From assembly GCF_009687885.1 (NCBI RefSeq), contig NZ_BLAF01000043.1:1-64000 (forward strand): a DNA stretch of 64,000 nucleotides, in the 5' to 3' direction. The number at the start of each line of letters is the position of its first letter. Position 1 is the first letter of the stretch. Shown piece after piece: positions 33,008-41,211 of the stretch. The position numbers and the translations under genes were made by a program. This DNA comes from Acrocarpospora pleiomorpha (lineage in GTDB: Bacteria; Actinomycetota; Actinomycetes; Streptosporangiales; Streptosporangiaceae). The notes beneath the pieces were generated by a model. It did not search any database. It worked only from the letters and a program-made list of their open reading frames with translations, and had not been told where the DNA came from.

Positions 33008-33562
33008 CTACCTTTCGGGGATCACCAGCGGAGTGGCGAGCACCCGCTTGGCCCAGTCGGTCCAGCGTTCCCCCGCGTTGTGCCGTCCGCCCCTGACCGC
33101 GGCCGCGAAGATCAGCGCGACCTGGTCGAACCTGCCCGCCAGCTCCGCCACCGCGACCGCCCACCGTTCCAGCTCCCGATGCGGGAACGGAACGTTGATC
33201 GGATCGGCGAGATCCGCTCTGACCAGGTCAAGCGCTGGCACGACCAGCTCGAACGGGCGATGCTCGGCCAGATCGCACCGAGCCAGCACCAGCGCGCGGC
33301 GAGCACCGTCCTCAGCGGCCTCGACCGCCTCCCTGGCCGGTTCCGGCTGGTTCAGGTGGTGAACCCGCAGCCAGCCTGCGATCTCGAACTCGTCGGCCGC
33401 CAGGTAGTCCGTGGCGGCTTCGTCGTACCTGCCGATCTGCTCGTGCAGCGCGGCGGCGCGCAACGGGATACCGGCCGCGCGATAGCAACGCGCCGCATCC
33501 TCCCAATGCCTGGCCTGCTCATAGCAAAGCGCCGCCTTCCGGTACAGCGTGGCATCAACCAT
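33008..33562 (-). CDS. TPR-like helical protein of the ternary system
   Basis: A 184-aa all-helical protein. The first 75 residues are paired helices typical of TPR units (AALCYEQARHWEDAARCYRAAG, RAAALHEQIGRYDEAATDYLAA). The remainder is also helical. It probably scaffolds the complex. ATG 33562 overlaps the stop of the upstream 44-aa ORF (TGATG). Confidence 0.7.
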   Translation of the reverse strand: MVDATLYRKAALCYEQARHWEDAARCYRAAGIPLRAAALHEQIGRYDEAATDYLAADEFEIAGWLRVHHLNQPEPAREAVEAAEDGARRALVLARCDLAEHRPFELVVPALDLVRADLADPINVPFPHRELERWAVAVAELAGRFDQVALIFAAAVRGGRHNAGERWTDWAKRVLATPLVIPER

Positions 33563-33696
33563 CACGACCCCCGCTTCCGGCACAGGGTGGCATCAATCAC
33601 GACCCCGTCCCCGCAGCAGAGCGCCGCCCTCCGGCACAAGGTGACACGCAGCTCATGACAGAGCGCCACCTTCGGGCACGACATGGCATCAACCAT
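33562..33696 (-). CDS. 44-codon ORF made of copies of the next gene's start (putative)
   Basis: It starts MVDAMSCPKVALCHEL, continues VTLCRRAALCC and VIDATLCRKRGS. Each segment is a degenerate copy of MVDATLYRKAALCYEQ, the N-terminus of the following protein. Its ATG lies 3 bp before the upstream gene's stop and its stop overlaps the next start. It is probably a duplication product with no own function, but it may be translated. Confidence 0.4.
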   Translation of the reverse strand: MVDAMSCPKVALCHELRVTLCRRAALCCGDGVVIDATLCRKRGS

Positions 33697-33949
33697 CGCG
33701 ACCCCGTTCCCGTTGTTCGTCCTCGGTTTCGGGTGTCTCGGTGGGTCCGATCAATCGGTCGGGGAGTTGGCCGGGGGCGAGCTCGACGATCTGCGCGCCG
33801 CGTTCGACCAAGCCTGCGATTTCGGATGTGATCCGGTCGTGGCGGGCGTTGTGGTCGGCCTCCTGAGGGCCGGTGGACACGTCCTCGACCTGGAACATCA
33901 CCACCTCGCCGGTGACAGGGTCGTACCGGAATTTGACCCGGACCCGCAC
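33689..33949 (-). CDS. Small ternary-system protein (86 aa)
   Basis: Begins VRVRVKFRYDPVTGEVVMFQVEDV, a beta-rich segment, followed by a helix (RHDRITSEIAGLVERGAQIVEL) and an acidic tail rich in Glu. GTG start, 1 bp after the upstream stop. No known family function. The DNA upstream of the start reads openly but belongs to the preceding gene. Confidence 0.65.
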   Translation of the reverse strand: MRVRVKFRYDPVTGEVVMFQVEDVSTGPQEADHNARHDRITSEIAGLVERGAQIVELAPGQLPDRLIGPTETPETEDEQRERGRDG

Positions 33950-33950
33950 C

Positions 33951-34730
33951 TCAGACCTCCAGCTCGAATTCGATGTCCAGAACGCCGTCGGGACCCTCCG
34001 TGGAGCTGATCCCGGTGGCCCTCCGGGTCCGCGCGTACGCCAGGATGGCGTCGCGGTAGGCCTCCGCGAGAGCGCGATGGAACAGCGCGCGGGCGTCGGC
34101 GCCGATGTCGCTGAGCAGCCGGGACGCCTCGTTGGCGAGTTCACGTTCCCGGGTTCCGCGCAGTGTCGCCAGCGTGTCGAGGGCGTTGCGGTGGGCCTGG
34201 CCGGTCAAGGCGTCGCCGTGTGCCTTCTCGGCCTGTTCGCGCTGCTTGACCCTGGCGGTCTCGGCTGCCTCGCCGAGAGCGAGTTCGGCGTCGCGGTTGG
34301 CCTCCCTGCGGGCGTCCTCCTCGGTGACGCCGCCCCACTCGTCGTCGTAGTAGGTGCCGATGCCGGTCGCGGCCAGGGTGTGCCTGATCTCGGCCCGCAC
34401 GGTCGTACTGGCGGCACCGGTGGCGCGCACCCGGTCGCTCACCCGGGCCACGATCTCCAGGTCACGCGAGTCGGGATCGTAGGAGAGCACACCCCCGTCG
34501 AGCGGGTGCCGGAACACACCGTCCTCGCCCTCCTCCCACCCCTCGGTACGACCCAGCACGCGAGCCAGCGCGGTCAAGGTCGGCAGCCCGACCGACCGGC
34601 TCAGCCGCTCCCGGACCCGGGCTTCGCCGACGACCTGGTCGGTGAGTTCGACCGACCGGCGTACCTCGTGATCCCAGGACTCGGCCAGCAGCCGGGTGGC
34701 GCGGACACGGATCCGGCGCGGGTTGCACAT
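33951..34730 (-). CDS. Ternary-system partner protein (259 aa)
   Basis: Begins MCNPRRIRVRATRLLAESWDHEVRR, then an alpha/beta region with a FRHPLDGGVLSYDPDSRDLEIVARV stretch, and a long Ala/Glu/Arg-rich coiled coil (about 145-235). Its ATG overlaps the MoxR stop (TGATG). The conserved position behind MoxR suggests a direct MoxR adaptor; this is inference. Confidence 0.7.
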   Translation of the reverse strand: MCNPRRIRVRATRLLAESWDHEVRRSVELTDQVVGEARVRERLSRSVGLPTLTALARVLGRTEGWEEGEDGVFRHPLDGGVLSYDPDSRDLEIVARVSDRVRATGAASTTVRAEIRHTLAATGIGTYYDDEWGGVTEEDARREANRDAELALGEAAETARVKQREQAEKAHGDALTGQAHRNALDTLATLRGTRERELANEASRLLSDIGADARALFHRALAEAYRDAILAYARTRRATGISSTEGPDGVLDIEFELEV

Positions 34731-35911
34731 CAGCTCAGCCACCTTTCCGGGTCCAGTTCCCGGAGTTTGGTGATCAGCGCGATCTGTTCCTGCTCGACCG
34801 CCTTGATCAGATCTGCCTCGCCCGGATGTTGCCGCCGCAGCTCGTGAGCGAGACGTTTGTTGTCCTGCGCGAGTTTCTGCAGCTCCGCACCGGTGGTCGC
34901 CTGTTCCCGCAGCCGGGCGATGCCGCGCAGGTCGATCTTGATGAGCACCGGGTCCCTGGCCCCGCTGCCAGGGGCGTCCACGGGCACGCCATGGTCGGCG
35001 ACGATCCTTCGCAAGGTGCTCTCGTCCGCCAGATCCGTCCACAGGTGCACCATCCGGGCAAGGTCGCTCTCATCGGCCGTCATCCGGCCGCGCAGCAGCG
35101 CCGACGCCGCGAACACCTTCTGCGCCTTCACCGCCCGCCGGTCGGAGAACGCGACGCCCTCCGCCCGCAGCGACCGGAGGATCTTGGTGTACGTGGCCCG
35201 CACCGGCGCCAACTCCACCTTCCCGACCGCCTGCTGCAAGTCGGCGAGCTCCGCGGGCTGCAGCGGGACCAGATCACGGTCCCAGCGGTCGTCGTCAGAA
35301 GAGATGTCCGCCTTGATGCGGTTCTGCTCGTCCTTCCAGCCCTGGGTGAGGACGTCGTCCAGGTCGTCGTCGCCGACGTACTGCACGGTGCAGCGCAGCA
35401 GGAAGCGGTCGCTGAAGGCCTCCAGCTCGGGGTCGTTGGGGATCTCGTTGGCCGAGCCGACCAGCGAGATCAGCGGGCTGCGCAGCACGGTCTGGCCGGT
35501 GTGGAAGGTCCGTTCGTTGATCAGGCTGAGCAGCGTGTTGAGGATGGCCGAGCTGCCCCGGAACACCTCGTCCAGGTGGGCGATCCTGGCCTCGGGCAGC
35601 ATCCCCGCCGTGTTGATCTTGTAGACGCTGTTGTCCTGGAACTCCTTCACGTCGATCGACCCGAAGATCTCGGCCGGTTCGGTGAACCGGGTGAGCAGGT
35701 AGCTGAACGGCTTGGTCTCCAGCAACCGGCAGAAGCGTTCCAGCAGCCGCGACTTGGCGGTGCCTGGCGGGCCCACCACCAGCACGTGCTCCCGGCTCAG
35801 CACGCCGAGGGCGAGCACGTCCACCACGTCGCCGCGGTCGACGAACATGTCCTTGACATCGTCGAGACGCCCGGCGAAAGCCTTCCCAAGCTTTTCCGGA
35901 GTACGTTTCAC
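34730..35911 (-). CDS. MoxR-family AAA+ ATPase
   Basis: A 393-aa AAA+ ATPase of the MoxR/RavA group. Walker A GPPGTAKSRL (about 48), Walker B HLDEVFRGSS, sensor 1 GSANEIPND, arginine finger region FSDRFLLR. After the lid, a C-terminal helical extension (about 300-393) contains the RLREQATTG coiled coil. MoxR proteins remodel partners that carry a vWA-type domain. GTG start overlaps the AAA stop. Confidence 0.9.
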   Translation of the reverse strand: MKRTPEKLGKAFAGRLDDVKDMFVDRGDVVDVLALGVLSREHVLVVGPPGTAKSRLLERFCRLLETKPFSYLLTRFTEPAEIFGSIDVKEFQDNSVYKINTAGMLPEARIAHLDEVFRGSSAILNTLLSLINERTFHTGQTVLRSPLISLVGSANEIPNDPELEAFSDRFLLRCTVQYVGDDDLDDVLTQGWKDEQNRIKADISSDDDRWDRDLVPLQPAELADLQQAVGKVELAPVRATYTKILRSLRAEGVAFSDRRAVKAQKVFAASALLRGRMTADESDLARMVHLWTDLADESTLRRIVADHGVPVDAPGSGARDPVLIKIDLRGIARLREQATTGAELQKLAQDNKRLAHELRRQHPGEADLIKAVEQEQIALITKLRELDPERWLS

Positions 35912-37872
35912 TCATCCTCCCGCGATGTGGGAACCGTCAGTTCCGCCAGGATCGGGCGGTGCCGCGGCGTGAGCGGCAGGTAGGAAGCGGCCTCGGCCGG
36001 CCGGCCCGCAGGGCGGCGCTGGTCGATCTCGCGCTGCTGCGCCGCCCGGCGAAGAGCGCCGATCAGCTCGCCCAGCCGTCGGGCGTCCGGCCGGGCGTCG
36101 GGGCCGCCGATCAGCTCGTCGGCGCGGGCGTCGCGGAAGATCGAGCGGATCTCGTCGCCGTTCATGCCCTCGGTGGCCCGGGCGATCGCGGCGAACAGCT
36201 CGTCGTCGGGCTGCTCGCGCAGGAACGTGCCCGCGTGCACGCGTGCGATCGCCGCCCTGGCCTCCTCGTCCGGTAGGTCGATCTTGATGGCCCGGAACCG
36301 GCTGGGCCGCAGCAGCGCGTCGTCGATGATGTCGATCCGGTTGGTGGTGCCGATGATGAGGACCGGCACTTCCGGGCGGAAGCCGTCCAGCTCGGTCAGC
36401 AGCTGGGCCACCACCGCGTTGCCCGCGCGGCTGCCGCCGTCGTCCCGGCCGGTGCGTTTGGCCGCGATCGAGTCGAACTCATCGAAGACCAGGACCGAGG
36501 GGGCGTTCCGGCGGGCTTCGGCGAAGAGTTCGCGGACTTTGCGTTCGCTCTCGCCGACGTACATGTCGGTGACCTCGGGTCCTGACACGACCAGGATGGT
36601 GGCGTCCAGTTCGCTGGCCACCGCCTTGGCGAACAGCGTCTTTCCGGTGCCGGGCGGGCCGTGGAAGATGAAGCCGCGCGGCACCAGGTCCTGGCGCACC
36701 TCCTCGGGCAGGTCGGCCAAGCCCGCGGCGGCGCCGGAGATGATGGACAGCGCCCGGTTCAGCTCGTCCTTGACCGGCTGGTAGCCGCCGATCTTCCTGA
36801 AGGGCACGTTGGGGACCTCGAAGGAGTTCGAGGTGTGCGCCTTGAACAGGGCCAGCTCCTGGAGCAGGTCGGCGAAGGTGGGTTCGGGGCGCTGGTGGTG
36901 CTCGTGGTAGGCGAAGCGCAGGCCGTGCCGGAGGCGTACCGCGTTCATGCCGGCGATGTTCTTGTAGAGCGCGATCGGGTTGAAGTCGCGGAACAGCTCG
37001 GCTTCCTCCCGCCGTACGAGGGCTTGGCCGACGGGGACCCGGCGGCCGCCGGCGGTGGCGACCTCGCGGGGCAGCACGTCGAGGGAGAGGCGGACCGCGA
37101 ACCGGTCGGCCAGGACCTCGGGCAGCACCAGCGACGGGTCGGTGAAGGCGAGCAGCACCCGGGTGCTGTTCTCGTAGAGGACGTCGGTGAGCTCGCGGGC
37201 CTCGGAGCTGATCGCCGTGTTGCTGCCGCCCGCGAGCAGGTCGAGGTGGGGGACGACGACGATCCGCTCCTCGTCGGCGTCGTTGACCTCTTTCTCCAGC
37301 GCGGCCAGCTGGGCGCTGCGCCGGCCGGCGGGGGGCAGGCCGAGCGTGGAGTCGGTGTCCGGCTCCGCCTTGATCACGGTTCTGGCCCGGTCGGACTGGT
37401 GCACGATCTCGTCGATGAGGTGCTCGACCAGGAGTTTCTCGCACTGGATGAGGACGGAGAAGCCGCGTTTGAGGTAGGCGCCGGCGCGGTCGATCTCCAC
37501 CTGGTGGGCGATCAGCACCGCGGCTCGCTCGCTCAGGTTTTCCGGGTGGCCCTCGTCCGCGAACTCCCGCAAGGGTGCGGATACCTCCACGACCAGTTCG
37601 GCGGGGGGCGGCTCGGCGGGCGTGAGCGAGGTCAGCGCGACACCCGGCGGCAGGTAGAGCGGACGACCACCCGGATCGCCGGTCACCGTGAGCTTCAGCG
37701 ATCTCAGACCGACGTCGAGATGGGCGGGATCGAAGTCCGGTTCGAGCAGGAACGCGGGAACCTCCGCCAGCAGCTGCCCGAGCGTCCAGTCGTCGGAGTG
37801 CATGATGACGAGATCGTCGAACCGCTGCGGATCCGCGCTCACGAACCGGAAGTGCGGCCGGGGCGCCATCAT
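35908..37872 (-). CDS. Double AAA ATPase, FtsH-like, without protease domain
   Basis: A 654-aa protein. The N-terminal part (about 1-120) is unassigned. Residues about 125-290 look like a degenerate AAA module: a P-loop position without GKT, then ERIVVVPHLDLLAG and DRFAVRLSLDVLP. The second AAA module (about 375-600) is intact: Walker A GPPGTGKTLFAKAV, Walker B VLVFDEFDSI, second region of homology NRIDIIDDALLRPSRF. It is FtsH/CDC48-like in sequence, but the chain ends after the lid with no HEXXH peptidase. It likely unfolds or remodels conjugated targets. ATG overlaps the upstream stop. Confidence 0.88.
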   Translation of the reverse strand: MMAPRPHFRFVSADPQRFDDLVIMHSDDWTLGQLLAEVPAFLLEPDFDPAHLDVGLRSLKLTVTGDPGGRPLYLPPGVALTSLTPAEPPPAELVVEVSAPLREFADEGHPENLSERAAVLIAHQVEIDRAGAYLKRGFSVLIQCEKLLVEHLIDEIVHQSDRARTVIKAEPDTDSTLGLPPAGRRSAQLAALEKEVNDADEERIVVVPHLDLLAGGSNTAISSEARELTDVLYENSTRVLLAFTDPSLVLPEVLADRFAVRLSLDVLPREVATAGGRRVPVGQALVRREEAELFRDFNPIALYKNIAGMNAVRLRHGLRFAYHEHHQRPEPTFADLLQELALFKAHTSNSFEVPNVPFRKIGGYQPVKDELNRALSIISGAAAGLADLPEEVRQDLVPRGFIFHGPPGTGKTLFAKAVASELDATILVVSGPEVTDMYVGESERKVRELFAEARRNAPSVLVFDEFDSIAAKRTGRDDGGSRAGNAVVAQLLTELDGFRPEVPVLIIGTTNRIDIIDDALLRPSRFRAIKIDLPDEEARAAIARVHAGTFLREQPDDELFAAIARATEGMNGDEIRSIFRDARADELIGGPDARPDARRLGELIGALRRAAQQREIDQRRPAGRPAEAASYLPLTPRHRPILAELTVPTSREDE

Positions 37873-38711
37873 CTCCCTCTCCAGGTGCGGTAGCGGTGGA
37901 CCAGCCGGAGCGCGCTGTCGTAGCCGCGCGCGACCGGTCGTGTTCTGCCGAGGTCCACTCGCTCGGCGGCCGCCCAGTAGGCTCCGGTGGCTTTCATCAC
38001 GGGGGTCGGCTTGCCCTCCCAGCGCAGTGCCTGGCCGATCTGCCTGGCCCACGCCTTGCCGTGCCGCAGCCAGGCCGTGGCGTAGACGTCCCTGACCAGG
38101 TCCAGCTCGCCGTGGCGCAACCACTGGTTGAGCAGGTACGCGCGCCAGCCCAGCACCCGGACGTCCGAGTCGCACTCGGCCAGCGTGCCCACCACCACCG
38201 CCCGTCCATGTGGCCGCGTGACCAGCTCGGCCACGCGTTCCTGCACGGCGCGATACTCCGAGGAATCCGGATCGCCCGGCGGATGGTGCAGGACGGCGGT
38301 CAGCGGTGAGGCGCGGAGCAGCAGGTCGGGCAGCCCTTCGACGCCCTGCCACGACGGAACGCCGCGCAGCGCGGGCAGCACCACCGCGTGCCGGGCCGTC
38401 GCGTCCGGCAGCCGCGACCGCGTCCTGACCAGCGAGTTCGCGATCATCATCGCCGGTTCCGGATGATCGCGACCGCCGATCACCGCCGCCAGCAGCACCC
38501 CGCCAAGCCCGACCCGCGCCGCCTCCCCGAACGGCGGATTGCCCATCCCCCGCACCGCGTTGCTCCGCCACGTGATCTCCGCAAGCCTGCGAACCACGTC
38601 CGGCGGCGGGTCGGCCAGCCGCGCGGCCTTCCACAAGGTGCCGTTGGGCACATTTCCGGCCGGGCGGGCCACCCAGTCGAGCACCCGCTGCGCCGTCTCC
38701 ACCGCCCCCAT
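37869..38711 (-). CDS. Helical ternary-system protein (280 aa)
   Basis: Mostly helical, Arg/Ala/Leu rich, with HEAT/ARM-like spacing (LAEITWRSNAVRGMGNPPFGEAARVGLGG; VRVLGWRAYLLNQWLRHGELDLVRDVYATAW). No catalytic motif found. The start overlaps the JAB stop (TGATG) and the stop overlaps the AAA start, so it is strictly co-translated. Possible substrate-binding scaffold. Confidence 0.65.
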   Translation of the reverse strand: MGAVETAQRVLDWVARPAGNVPNGTLWKAARLADPPPDVVRRLAEITWRSNAVRGMGNPPFGEAARVGLGGVLLAAVIGGRDHPEPAMMIANSLVRTRSRLPDATARHAVVLPALRGVPSWQGVEGLPDLLLRASPLTAVLHHPPGDPDSSEYRAVQERVAELVTRPHGRAVVVGTLAECDSDVRVLGWRAYLLNQWLRHGELDLVRDVYATAWLRHGKAWARQIGQALRWEGKPTPVMKATGAYWAAAERVDLGRTRPVARGYDSALRLVHRYRTWRGR

Positions 38712-39721
38712 CAGGGCACCGTCCAGTACGGCGCCAGCATCATCCCCCTGGCGTCATCCCGGCAGTAGAACCGCAGCACCCGGGCGCCCCGCGAGATGTT
38801 GACCAGCGCCGCCACCTGCCACGGACGCTGGAACGTCGACCGGTGCAGCCGTACGTCCACCGACGACAGGCCGAGGCCGCGACCGGCCGCGAACAGATGG
38901 GTGTGGTACCAGCCGACGAGCTCCTCGCCCTGCCGCCGCACCGCCAGCAGCTCGCCGACGCTCAGGAAGCTCTCGCCGGTGAAGGTGAAACTCAACATGG
39001 ACGCGCCGGTGCGCTGCGCGGGGATCATCGCGGTCAGCTCGATCAGGTGCCGGTCGGGGGCCGCCGCGTCCCGGTAGACGCGCCCGGCGAGGAAGCCGCC
39101 CTCCTCCACTTCGGTGGAGAACGGGTGGGTTTCGGTGAACGAGGCGTACATGCTCTTGCCGAGGACCACCGCGATAGGTTTGCCCGGACTCGGCGTGGCA
39201 TCCGCGCCGAGGGCGGCGAGGGTGCTCAGCGGCGGGTCCGGCGGGGGTAACTCCTCCAGATCGAAGATGCGGCCCCGGTGCGCGCCGACCTCGATGTGCA
39301 CACCGTGCTCCATCTCGGGCACCGGACGCACCAGCGGTCCATGGTCGAAGTTCGGCCCGTGCAACCCGAACCCCCAATGCCGTTCGTCGGGTGCCAACTC
39401 CCTGAGTGTGTCTCGCAACGCGCGTCCCAGCAATTCACTTACCGGGTGCGGATGCTGGTACAGCAGTTCGTCGTTGAGGAGCACCCGGACCTGTACGTGG
39501 CCGTATCTGGGGCGGAGGTTGGCGACGGAGAAGCCGCCGGTGTTCTCCAGCGAGACGGCGGGTCCTGGTTCCGGTTCGGGCAGGAAGAGCAGCTGGATGA
39601 CGGCGCCGCTGAGCGCCTGGTCCAGCTGGCTCTCGAAGAACCGGCGCAGGACGGGTTCCAGCGGCACCCGGCGCACCGGCGTCTGATCCCCGCCCCGGAA
39701 GAGCTCCACCTCGTAACTCAT
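38711..39721 (-). CDS. JAB/MPN-domain isopeptidase
   Basis: A 336-aa protein. The C-terminal JAB domain (about 175-330) has the zinc motif: Glu in EVEEGGFLAG, HTH in GWYHTHLF, and SSVD about 10 residues later. This is the E-HxH-SxxD set of active deubiquitinase-like metallopeptidases. The N-terminal 170 residues are beta-rich and unassigned. In ubiquitin-like operons such enzymes process the modifier or remove it. ATG overlaps the E2 stop (ATGA). Confidence 0.88.
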   Translation of the reverse strand: MSYEVELFRGGDQTPVRRVPLEPVLRRFFESQLDQALSGAVIQLLFLPEPEPGPAVSLENTGGFSVANLRPRYGHVQVRVLLNDELLYQHPHPVSELLGRALRDTLRELAPDERHWGFGLHGPNFDHGPLVRPVPEMEHGVHIEVGAHRGRIFDLEELPPPDPPLSTLAALGADATPSPGKPIAVVLGKSMYASFTETHPFSTEVEEGGFLAGRVYRDAAAPDRHLIELTAMIPAQRTGASMLSFTFTGESFLSVGELLAVRRQGEELVGWYHTHLFAAGRGLGLSSVDVRLHRSTFQRPWQVAALVNISRGARVLRFYCRDDARGMMLAPYWTVP

Positions 39722-41211
39722 GCTTGCTCGATCACGTTGATGTAGCTGCCCTTCCGCTGGAGCCTGGCGTGCGACGGGGTGCCGCCGATCCGCGCGATGC
39801 GCGGCCCGCCCGCCAGCTCCGCCCACCGGGCCGCGTCGCCGTCGAAGAAGTCCACCGAGCCGTCGTCCTTCCACACGCTGTAGTTGCGGTAGGCGGCGAT
39901 CTCGCGCAGCATCGCGCACAGGGTGCCGAAGTCGAGGGAGGATTCATACGATTCGTCCAGCGCGCCGAGGCAGACAAGACCGGCCGCGGACTTGTTCTCC
40001 CGCATGCGCGGGCTGTCGTAGTTGGGCCACACGTTCGGATGGAAGAACGGCGTCATCCAGAACACCTGGGGCGCGACCACCGGGAACTCCGGCCCCAGCA
40101 TGATCACGACCACGTGGAAGCCGATGTCCACCGGCTCGCCGCCCGGCACCTCCGGCGGCCCGAAACTGGGCTGCTCGAACTCCAGCCGGTATTCGGTGGG
40201 CGCGAGCAGCGAATTCGCCTCCACCCGGAAATCGGGGTGGGCGGCCGCGTAGTCGAGCACCTGGTTCTTGACCCGGAACAGGGCGTCCTCGCGATCCACC
40301 GGGTTCACCGCGGCGGCGGTGGCGTGGAACCCGACCCGCAGGCGATCGCCGTCGTGCACGCCCTCCTCGTGCAGGGTCCCGTCCGGATTCAACCGCCGGC
40401 CCGAGCCGTCCGGGTTGACGTGGTCGATCACCGTCGGCCGCTTTCCGCCCGGGAAGTTCTGGCCGTACGCGCCGACGACCTCGGCGGCGACATGCCCCAC
40501 CGTCTGCTGCGCCGGGGCGTCCACGATCCGGAACTGGCGCCCGTCCGGACCTTCGATGAACAGCTGCCTGAGCAGGTAGTCGGGGATGCCGGGCGGCACC
40601 ACCGTCCAGCCGAAGTCGGTGTGGTCGAGGATCCGGCGGATCATCGTGGAGTCGGCGGAGCCGACCCGGAAGGACACCGCGGACGGGGTCGACCAGACCT
40701 CGGCCGGGGCCAGTCCGGCGGCCTCCAGCAGGTCGCGCGCCGCGGCCCGGTCGTTCTCGTTGTCGGCCCGGAAGATCACGTGGCAGGTCTCCGGCGGCGC
40801 CGCCCGCGCGGGCTCCTCGGGTTCCTGGGGTTCCTGGGCTTCCGGCGCGGGCGCCGGCCGGGGTGACGGGCGCAGGTAGCGGTCGCGCAGCCGCTGCAGG
40901 TGCGGGTTGTTGCCGTAGACGCGCAGCGCGTGCTCCAGCAGCCCTCGATAGCCGGCCTGCACGATGCCGTTGTTGATCTCGCGGAAGATGTCGTTCCAGG
41001 CGCTTTCCGCGGTGTCTGTGAACGAGGGCCGGCGCAGCGGCGGGAATTCGATGGCGTCCAGGATCAGGTCGGCGCGGGCGACCGTGGAGTAGATGTTGGC
41101 CAGCACGCCGTGGAAGTCCGCCCGATCGGCCCGGGTCATCTGGATGTCCTCGACGGCGTCCGGTCCGTCGGGCTCCTGCTCGCGGCCTAGCCGCGACTCA
41201 AACGCACACAT
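39718..41211 (-). CDS. E2-like conjugating enzyme fused to EAD1-like and ubiquitin-like domains
   Basis: A 497-aa protein. Residues about 25-110 are an EAD1-like domain (YSTVARADLILDAIEFP ... AWNDIFREINNG). A Pro/Glu-rich linker and an alpha/beta region follow (146-240). A ubiquitin-like domain of YukD type is at about 245-310 (VAAEVVGAYGQNF; NPDGSGRRLNPDGTLHEEGVHDGD). The C-terminal E2 domain has FHPNVWPN and VCLG, putting the catalytic Cys at about 414. ATG 41211 has GGGAGAG upstream; ATG 41139 would give 473 aa and remove the 25-bp overlap with the E1 gene. Confidence 0.88.
   Translation of the reverse strand: MCAFESRLGREQEPDGPDAVEDIQMTRADRADFHGVLANIYSTVARADLILDAIEFPPLRRPSFTDTAESAWNDIFREINNGIVQAGYRGLLEHALRVYGNNPHLQRLRDRYLRPSPRPAPAPEAQEPQEPEEPARAAPPETCHVIFRADNENDRAAARDLLEAAGLAPAEVWSTPSAVSFRVGSADSTMIRRILDHTDFGWTVVPPGIPDYLLRQLFIEGPDGRQFRIVDAPAQQTVGHVAAEVVGAYGQNFPGGKRPTVIDHVNPDGSGRRLNPDGTLHEEGVHDGDRLRVGFHATAAAVNPVDREDALFRVKNQVLDYAAAHPDFRVEANSLLAPTEYRLEFEQPSFGPPEVPGGEPVDIGFHVVVIMLGPEFPVVAPQVFWMTPFFHPNVWPNYDSPRMRENKSAAGLVCLGALDESYESSLDFGTLCAMLREIAAYRNYSVWKDDGSVDFFDGDAARWAELAGGPRIARIGGTPSHARLQRKGSYINVIEQA

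Noticed and set aside
36661..37893. Plus-strand frame of about 410 codons opposite the AAA gene
   Set aside because: Low-complexity Gly/Val/Asp-rich sequence antisense to a gene with intact Walker motifs.
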